This document shows, one piece after another, positions 56,490 through 64,000 of a stretch of DNA of 64,000 nucleotides (the first letter of the stretch is position 1; the number at the start of each line of letters is the position of its first letter). This DNA comes from Costus lasius (Eukaryota > Streptophyta > Magnoliopsida > Zingiberales > Costaceae), in the NCBI GenBank assembly GCA_027563935.2, contig JANVAS020000203.1:124001-188000 (forward strand), written 5' to 3'. The translations under genes and the position numbers were made by a program. The notes below the pieces were generated by a model that worked only from the letters and a program-made list of their open reading frames with translations, was not told the DNA's origin and searched no databases.

Positions 56490-56822
56490 TAGGACAGGCG
56501 CATTTACCTGGTGGGCACACCTGAGCTGCAGTGGGCGCTTGGGCCCTGGGTTGGGCCAGATGAGATGCAAAAGACCCATCAACAGCTCAAGTGAAGACTT
56601 AAGTTAAATTAAGGTCTTACCTAGGCTTAATGGGCTTTTACAAATAAGATCAGCATGCTTTCTATTTATTGTTTATATAATTAGAATTGCATGATTTAAT
56701 CTTCTGCTATCACCATAGGGTTTGCATGATAGTTAAGAAGATAAAAGACCGTTAAAATCCAATGCTAAAATATCAAGCTCGTAAGCCTTCTAGCGCGAAA
56801 CCTCACTGTTCTGACTATCGTT

Positions 56823-57183
56823 GGGGCCGTGTTGTACCCACTCAGTGAGCACGCCCATCTATCTTCAGACGGTGTGTGATTACACCTGCGTGTTACAGGG
56901 AAGGGATTTATCGCTTCTCGTTGCTCAGCATAGCACGTGGTGGTCCAGGGAGTAGGTCGGGTCAGCTTGACCATGTAGGCTACATATGTGGCGCATATGG
57001 TAGCTATATGGAGGCAGCCATCTGTGGGATCAGAGACTGTGTTGTACCAACTCAGTTGGCACAGTCTGCTGGATTGCCCAGATGAAGGGGAATCGCACGG
57101 GTTGGCGATTGGCAGGGATTGCCTACCAGAGATTAGTGCTTGTACTCTCTGTGCATCTTATCTCGCCTGAGCGGGACGCGGAG
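56823..57183 (+). other. Three-hairpin leader module, Copia G
   Basis: 56823-56856 (outer GGGC-GTG/CACGCCC), 57034-57067 (outer AGACTGTG/CACAGTCT, inner CCAAC-TCA-GTTGG) and 57147-57183 (outer CTCTGTG/CGCGGAG, inner TCTCGC/GCGGGA). Each has a GTTGTA- or CATCTTA-type bulge only on the 5' side. Confidence 0.75.
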
Positions 57184-57379
57184 ACCAAGTATGAAATCTG
57201 GATCCCATCTCACTAAAAGAGTTTTACTCTTTTGGGCTGTTTTGCTGGATTTTTCAGCCAGATAAAATAGTGAGAAAAGAATCATTCTTAAGTCCTGAAT
57301 TGATTCTCACATTGATACTGACCTTGCTGTTCTTGCATTGTTGTAGATTACTGCAGCAACGAACACCACAAATTTCAAT

Positions 57380-60300
57380 GTGCGATCCCTACTGGAAAGG
57401 GAGAATTTTGCTGGACCAAACTTCTCAGACTGGTACGGACACCTTAAGATTGTTCTTAAGGCAGAGAGGAAGCTGTATGTCCTCGAGATGGCTATACCGC
57501 CTCAACCCGCTGCGAACGCCGCAAGGGCGGTTCAGGATGCCTATGAGAAGCATGTCAATGATAGCATTGATGTCGCTTGCCTGATGCTTGCGTCTATGAC
57601 GCCAGAGCTGCAGCGTCAGCATGAGGATCTATCTGCTATACAAATTATAGCAAACCTCAAGTTGCTGTATGCTGCACAGGCTAGGACTGAATGCTACAAT
57701 TTGACTAAGCTTTTCTTTCAGAGCAAACTGGCTGAAGGAAGTCCAGTGGGAGCTCACGTACTCAAGATGATTGGGTACAAGGAAGCTCTAGAGAAACTGG
57801 GACATACCATCAATTAGGAGCTTGCTGTAGACATCATATTGCAGTCTCTCCCGACCTCTTTCGATCCGTTCATCATTAACTTTAATATGAACAAGATCGA
57901 CTGTACGCCGGCAGAGTTACTGAATATGCTCTTGACTACAGAGTTGACTCTAAAGGGAAAGCCTGTATCCTCTGTCTTAATGGTTCCTTCTAGGAACAAG
58001 AAGAAAGGGAAGAAAGGCAAAGCCCCTGTTAAGAGCTACAGCAAGGCTCTGAAACAAAAGGTTAAGCGGTCGAAGGAATACAGATGTTTCCACTGTGGCC
58101 AGCTGGGTCACTGGAAAAAGGACTGTAAAGCGCTCCAAGGAGACAAGAAGGGAAGTTTCGCTTCTGGCTCAGGTATTTTTGTGACTGAGGTCATGGTTTC
58201 TTCTTCCATATCATGGGTGTTGGACACTGCATGTGGAGTTCACATTTGTTCAAATGTACAGGAACTCAAGAGAAGAAGACAGGTGGGACAGCATGAGGTG
58301 GACCTACGAGTTGGAAACGGGGCACGGGTTGCTGCTGTTGCTGTAGGCGTTTATTACATCTCATTACCATCTGGACTTGTATTGGAACTGGACAATTGTT
58401 ATTTTGTACCAAGCATAACGAAAAATATTATCTCTATTCCTGCTCTTGTCAGGAAAGGGTTTTCCTTTGAATGCAATATTTCAAAGTGTATTATTTCTTT
58501 TGATAATATTGTTTATGCTACTGGGTCGATTAACAATGGGTTATTCATGTTGGACATGGAATGTTCTATACAACAAATTGATAACAAGAAAGCTAAGTAT
58601 GCTGATAACAGCACCTTGCTATGGCATAGTCGTTTAGGCCATATTAACAAGAAGCGCATTAAGCGGTTGCATGATCATGGACTGCTGGGATCATTCTCCT
58701 ATGAGGAGATTGATACATGCAAAGCTTGTTTAATGGGTAAAATGACGAAAGCTCCTTTTCTTAAGAAAGGTCAAAGGGCTTCAGGTTTACTTGACCTTAT
58801 ACACAGTGATGTGTGTGGGCCTTTTAGTAAACATGCCAGAGGTGGCTATCTATACTTCATTACCTTTACTGATGATTTCAGTAGATATGGGTATGTCTAT
58901 CTAATGAGACATAAAAGTGAATCTTTTGACAAGTTCAAAGAGTTCAAGAATGAAGTACAGAATCAGCTAGGCCGAAATATCAAGGCACTTCGTTCAGATC
59001 GAGGTGGTGAATACTTGAGTCGAGAGTTTACTGACTATCTGAAGGAGTGTGGGATTATCTCACAGCTCACTCCGCCAGGAACACCGCAATGGAATGGTGT
59101 GTCCGAGAGGAGGAACATAACCTTACTGGATATGGTTCGTTCTATGATGAGTCAGGCTACTCTGCCTTACTCCTTTTGGGGATTTGCACTGGAAACAGCT
59201 GCAAAGGTACTAAACTGAGTGCCATCCAAGGCAGTTTCAAAGACGCCATATGAGTTATGGTATGGGAAACAGCCAAGCTTGACGTTTATCAAGATCTGGA
59301 GTTGCGAGGCTTATGTCAAAAAGCTCGCATCTGGGAAACTAGAGAGCAGATCAGAGAAATGTATCTTTGTCGGTTACCCTAAGGAAACTAAGGGTTATTA
59401 TTTCTACGATCCCAAAGAGAACAAGGTGTTTGTTGCTCGGACGGCTATTTTTCTTGAGAAGGAATTTCTTCTGCAAGAGGCCAGTGGGAGAGAAATAAAG
59501 CTGGATGAAAATCCAGAAGTAGGACAAAGTAGTCAAGCACAGTTGGATGAGCCTGAGCCAGTAGATCAGGTTACTGAACAACCTGAGGCTCAGATATCAC
59601 GGGAACCGCGAAGATCGGGAAGGATCCGTCGACAGCCTGAGCGCTATGACGGAATCTACATCATTGATGATGAACCCCTCACTTATGCGGATGCGGTCAG
59701 TGGACCGGAATCAGCGAGATGGCTTGAAGCTATGCGAGCCGAGATGGACTCCATGTCAGATAACCAAGTCTGGGATTTGGTTGATTTGCCTCCGGGAGTA
59801 ATCCCTATAGGCTGTAAATGGATCTTCAAGAAGAAGATTGACATGGATGGTAACGTGGTTACCTATAAAGGCAGGCTAGTTGCGAAAGGTTTCAAACAAA
59901 TCTACGGGATAGATTATGATGAAACTTTCTCTCCTGTAGCTATGTTTAAGTCTATTCGGATTATTCTCGCGATAACAGCATATTATGATTATGAGATCTG
60001 GCAGATGGATGTGAAGACTGCTTTCCTTAATGGAAAACTGGATGAGGATGTGTATATGACACAACCTGAAGGTTTCACTAATCCATCAGATCGTCATAAA
60101 ATATGCAAGTTAAGGAAGTCCATTTATGGACTTAAGCAAGCATCAAGAAGCTGGAATATTCATTTTGATGAATCAATCTGTGAGTTTGGTTTCATCAAGA
60201 ATGAAGATGACCTGTGTGTATATAAGAGGTTTAGTGGGAGCGTAATCACTTTCCTAGTCCTCTACATCGATGATATCTTAATCATTGGAAACGATATTCC

Positions 60301-61246
60301 TGAACTGCATGTGGTTAAGGCATGGTTAAGAAAATGTTTCCAGATGAAAGATTTAGGAGAAGCAGCCTATGTATTAGGTGTGAAGATCTACAGAGATAGA
60401 TCTAAGAGGCTTCTCAGGCTGTGCCAGAGTACTTACATCGATAAAGTCCTGGAGAGATTCCATTTAAAAAATTCTAAAAGAGGATATCTTCCAGTCAGAC
60501 ATGGTCTGAATCTTTCAAAGAGTCAGTGTCCACAAACATAGACTCAGAAAGATGAAATGGACAATACGCCTTATGCTTCGGCTATTGGGTCCATTATGTA
60601 TGCGATGTTATGTACTCGCCCAGACGTCGCTTACGGGTTAAGCGTGACCAGTCGGTTCCAAAGTAATCCAGGTCAGGCGCACTAGATTGTAGTCAAGAAC
60701 ATTTTGAAATATCTGCGGAGGACCAAAGATATGTTCTTGGTGTATGGTGGTCAGGAAGAACTCAGAATTGAAGGATATACTGACGCTTCGTTCCAATCTG
60801 ACCAGGATGATTTCCGATCGCAATCAGGCTATGTTTTTAGCTTGAATGGAGGTGCAGTGGTGTGGAAAAGTTTCAAACAATCTATTGTTGCTGATTCCAC
60901 AATAGAAGCCGAGTATGTTGCAGCCTCAGAAGCATCTAAGGAGGCAGTGTGGATTCGTAAGTTCGTTCAGGAACTTGGTGTTGTTCCTTCGAGTGCAGAT
61001 CCATTGGTTATCTTCTGTGATAACACTGGAGCAATAGCACAGGCAAAGGAACCACGGTCGCACCAGAAGTCCAAGCACATACAGAGACGGTTTCACTTGA
61101 TCCGGGACATCATTGATCGTGGCGAGATCAAAGTCTGCAAGGTTCATACAGATGACAATCTGGCTGACCCGCTTACAAAGCCTCTGGCGCAGCAGAAGCA
61201 TGAGAAGCACTGTAATAATATGGGTTTGAGATTTCTCAACCATTAG
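57380..61246 (+). pseudogene. gag-pol: Copia G gag-pol polyprotein, four nonsense codons
   Basis: One frame throughout. The ATG used by D is ACA here (about 57368), so no proper start remains. Gag ends with zinc knuckle CFHCGQLGHWKKDC (58085-58126). Protease SWVLDTACG has its Asp at 58223. Integrase has LWHSRLGH, CKACLMGKM and HSDVCGPF / TDDFSRYGY / NGVSERRN (D, D, E kept; Arg to Ile follows in RRNIT). The RT has MDVKTAFLNG and an active site YIDD (60263-60274) where D has YVDD. RNase H keeps YTDAS, AEYVAASEAS, CDNTGAIAQ, and the end MGLRFLNH. Stops are TAG 57815-57817, TGA 59216-59218, TAG 60539-60541 and TAG 60683-60685. Against D these were Gln, Arg, Gln and Trp codons. Confidence 0.95.
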
Positions 61247-61251
61247 ATTAA

Positions 61252-61266
61252 GTGCAAGTGGGAGAT
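61252..61266 (+). other. Polypurine tract of Copia G
   Basis: GTGCAAGTGGGAGAT immediately before the 3' LTR. Confidence 0.9.
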
Positions 61267-62949
61267 TGTTGGGGTATGCCCTTAAGGCTAATGTTTAAGG
61301 CCTTGGGATTATATCAGTATCATGTATAAACTCTATGTTTATAAAGGCAATGGTTGTTATTCAGGTTGTTACATTATCTGCTGCAATGTGTATACTTCTG
61401 AATAATGTCTCAATGATGTTCAGCTAGTCTGACATGCAGTGTAGTCCTTAGTCGAAATATCTTGGTGAACATGAGACAACCTTGATATGATTGAGACTAA
61501 TATGTGTTCTAATCTTATAGGATGCTTTGAGCATGGAATAAGATGTAGACTCATGGGTACATTGGATGTACTGGACAGACCCTACATAGGATGTTCAATT
61601 GCTTGTCACAATGTGAATAATCCTTGTATGCGAACAAGTGGCATACTTCCTCTGACTTGAGATCACTTGTGTTTCTAAATGATGATTGGCATTGTTTTGA
61701 GATAGTTCGATATCATTTGAAACATAATGGTTATATACTATCTTGGATGGTGAGCATGAGTCATGTTAGGGCGCTAGTGATAGACATAGGATTGTCATCT
61801 CCTTCATTGGAGTGTGATGTTCTAAAGGGGCCCCCTGGATGAGATGATTGAGAAAGTGTATGGCCATAGCCAGATGACTATGTTCATCTGATCTAATCAT
61901 TCTCATCATATTGGAGTTACAGGCTTGACACGCTTGTCCAATAAGAACATCCAGTGGCAAAGGAAACATGTATGTCTAGTGAAATGGATTCACACTTGTG
62001 CTGTGGTTTGGGTGTAGTCTTGGAAGACTCTTTCCTTTATATCGGGAGACAGTGATGTGTTGCTAGATACCCCTCACTGATTGTGATAACGTAAGTTATC
62101 GTTACCGACGTTTAAAGGAAACCCTTAGGGTCGCACAATTTGATGATATGGCTTACTTAAGTCAGATCGTGTGGACTGAATTGTTTGGGTTCAGTTCAAA
62201 GGGATTTAATCTCTGATTGTAAGTGAGATCTGGTCTGATCATGTTTGATTGATTAGGGCTTGAGATCGGTAAGCTTCGATCGAGAGAATTGATGCTAGAT
62301 CGGTGAGATCAGGAGCATCAGGAGATGAACGGTTAGATCTGGAGCCTTAGGGTTTAATTGTGATCTAGACCAAATGCTTGGGTTAATTGGTCTTTGAACC
62401 AAACCAAAATGAACCGGCTCATCATATGAGCGCATGGTTCAATGGGAAGAGAAAAATGCGATGGTTCACAAGGAGTGAACGCATCACACGTTGAGGGGGT
62501 TTTTTCTATTTTGGGAAACCATGTTTCCAAAACATGGTCACGCCTCACGTTCGCTCCTCTCACGCCTATTGTCGCCTCTTCCTCTCTATGCTCTCTCAAC
62601 TCTCGTGTGTTGAAGGAGTTGACGACAAGGAGGTCTCGGCCAAGCAAGACATCTCTTCTTCCCTTCCATTCGATCAGGAGACTTGAAGGTCTTTGCTAGC
62701 ACAAGGATCAATAAGGAGTAGGCGATCTTCTTCTTGTGTGCGCATCTTCTGGAGGAGATCCCTTTCGCTCTCTTCTTCCAAGGCACCATCCAAGCAATGG
62801 CGATGGTATGACTCTTATCAATGTATACAAGTTTTAATAGTTGATCATATGACATGCATGCAACTGATCATCTAGAAACCCTTATTTCCGCTGCCCAATA
62901 TTTTATATGCGCCACTTTGGGGTTTCGCCCCCTTTATAGGGGACTTTCA
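61267..62949 (+). repeat. 3' LTR of Copia G
   Basis: 1683 bp, TGTTGGGGTATGCCC...GGACTTTCA, TATAAA at 61340-61345. The palindrome has decayed to GTATGGCCATAG (61858-61869). Confidence 0.96.
62031..62121 (+). other. LTR three-way-junction RNA-like motif, G 3' LTR
   Basis: Identical in all stems to the 5' LTR copy. Confidence 0.72.
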
Positions 62950-64000
62950 CTCTTGTTGTCACGCCTCTAAGGAATATGCATCATAACAAGAGGGGGGTGG
63001 CTAGGGTCACTTATAAAGAGCTAGAGGCGGTTAGGGTAAGGGTTGAGATCATGACAAGTGTATGGCTTGGATGAGAAGGTTTGAGGTAAGGAAAGTCTCC
63101 AAGACTTTACCATAAACCTCTTTCAACCTTTCCATAAGCTACCAAGCCTTGCCTTGTGCGCAAAGGCCTAGCCTTGCGCCCCAAGCAATGCCTTAATGCA
63201 TTCACACTATCAATGGGAGAGGGCTAGGCACATAAAGCTTCCTTAATGAAGCAAATTTGCCATCCAAACCCCATTATGCCCCTTAGGCGCCAATGGGCTT
63301 GGCTTCCTCCCCATTATACCCTTTTAACCTATTGCCTCTTCATGACAACTTATTTTTGGGCCTCATTGGATAATGAGCTAGCCCAAACTTCATTACATGG
63401 CTTGATTAAGCACTTGGATCCAATCCAATGCAACCCTAATCCAAATGTGGCCAACCATGGTCAATTTCGGGTCAACCTGCCATAAATGGAGTATGGCTCC
63501 AATAACATCCTTCCATCTCATCAGGCCTATTGGCACTGATGAAATCTCCAAAATAGATTCGAGTTATCCAATAACTCGATCATAAGGCTTCCCGATCAAT
63601 ACGAGAACTGGAGTATCAAGGTGTGCGACCCTGTAGGTCCCTCTGACGTTGGCAGTGTTGACCAAATGTCACCACAAGCAGTGAGTAGCACCTAGCAGTG
63701 CATCGCTGCTACCCAAGTCATCAGAATGGATATCGACATCGACATCCCCATCATTGCAACAAGGTACAGATGCATTACAGTCTCTTTGCCGAACTGATAT
63801 CCGATTGGACAAGTGTGTCACCACTTGTTTTCACCCAATCACATGGTTATGACTAAGTCAGGTTCTCACCTGGGTATGGCCATTCACTTTCAGTCATAGA
63901 ACCATAGAGGAGCTCTATGGATATCATACTTCCCTTAGGAAGGGGCAAATCCTATGTCTATCCATTGACCTTCTCATATGGGTCGTGACATGCTCAATGA
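62950..64000 (-). repeat. Copia family 1 LTR (H), second part, runs off right edge
   Basis: Resumes with CTCTT (TSD of G) and is collinear with about 3090-4090 of the element A LTR, leaving roughly 450 bp beyond the window. The region 63246-63485 has a small frame that is LTR sequence, not a gene. Confidence 0.85.
63638..63726 (-). other. LTR three-way-junction RNA-like motif, H copy
   Basis: Plus orientation: TGAC/GTCA and TTGG/CCAA closing stems, GCAGTGA/TCGCTGC arm intact; the TGACC arm has one mutated base and the outermost stem has changes on both sides (TCCC, AGAA). A partly decayed copy. Confidence 0.6.

Larger units (their letters stand above)
55570..57349 (+). other. 5' leader of Copia G
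   Basis: 1.8 kb, no coding frame of note. It contains the tRNA-like box A/B segment (56434-56489) and the three-hairpin module. It ends TTGCTGTTCTTGCATTGTTGTAG-like, a possible 3' splice site (last base 57346). Confidence 0.75.
53872..62949 (+). mobile_element. Full-length Copia element G (family 2, Angela/BARE type)
   Basis: 5' LTR 53872-55553, PBS 55557-55569, leader, gag-pol 57380-61246, PPT, 3' LTR 61267-62949, TSD CTCTT (53867-53871 and 62950-62954). 9078 bp. By eye the LTRs differ at about 15 sites plus one base of indel. All pol segments are in one frame with no indel, but four codons are nonsense and the gag ATG is lost, so the copy is dead at the protein level while all cis signals are intact. 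Confidence 0.96.

Noticed and set aside
53384..64000. Reading H and the A LTR family as the LTRs of G
   Set aside because: G has its own LTR pair and a perfect CTCTT duplication; H flanks it on both sides as the split target.

Overview
This is plant nuclear DNA that consists almost entirely of LTR retrotransposons stacked inside one another. The evidence is Ty1/Copia polyproteins of the Angela/BARE type, Ty3/Gypsy elements of the Athila/Tat and chromovirus-like types, primer-binding sites for plant initiator-Met and Asp tRNAs, 5-bp target-site duplications (TSDs), and nonsense mutations in CG/CHG contexts typical of plant cytosine methylation. The host is probably an angiosperm with a large repeat-rich genome; I cannot name the species. 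I see no convincing host gene, rRNA gene, complete tRNA gene or CRISPR array.

Layout, left part (1-23.5 kb, older layer). 1-4540 is a minus-strand Copia element (A) whose gag-protease frame is open and runs off the left edge. 5030-8139 is a related plus-strand element (A2) with a decayed gag. 8140-11558 and 15405-18696 are two minus-strand remnants of a third Copia family (C1, C2) sharing the same shrunken pol. Between and after them lie Athila-type pieces (gag, PBS and palindrome-rich LTR at 11559-14065; partial LTR at 18697-20209; pol at 21736-23549) and a broken Gypsy gag at 14262-15404. 20210-21735 is largely unexplained.

Right part (23.5-64 kb) is a nest about six levels deep. Athila pol was hit by Copia B (from 23550), which carries a solo LTR (25755-27433, TSD CCACT). 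B's gag was hit by another Copia LTR (I, from 30553), and that by a non-autonomous Gypsy element F (from 31209). F's 3' LTR was split twice. The first insertion is Copia D (36920-53011, TSD TTTCT), which itself holds the non-autonomous Gypsy-like element E (39140-45129, TSD TATCT) and a solo LTR (48432-50165, TSD GTCCG). The second is Copia LTR H (from 53384), which holds the full-length Copia G (53872-62949, TSD CTCTT). By-eye LTR divergence falls in the order the nesting demands: F, then D, then E.

How the parts work. A, B, D and G encode (or once encoded) gag, aspartic protease, integrase, reverse transcriptase and RNase H. E and F have LTRs, PBS, PPT and a gag-type protein with a chromodomain-like C-terminus but no RT or integrase, so they must have moved with proteins from another element. 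The most interesting signals are non-coding: (i) a three-way-junction RNA-like fold in the LTRs of four Copia families, with stems whose sequences differ but still pair, and G-U wobbles that favour the sense strand; (ii) a 12-bp self-complementary palindrome in the same LTRs; (iii) a set of three two-tier hairpins in the 5' leaders between PBS and gag.
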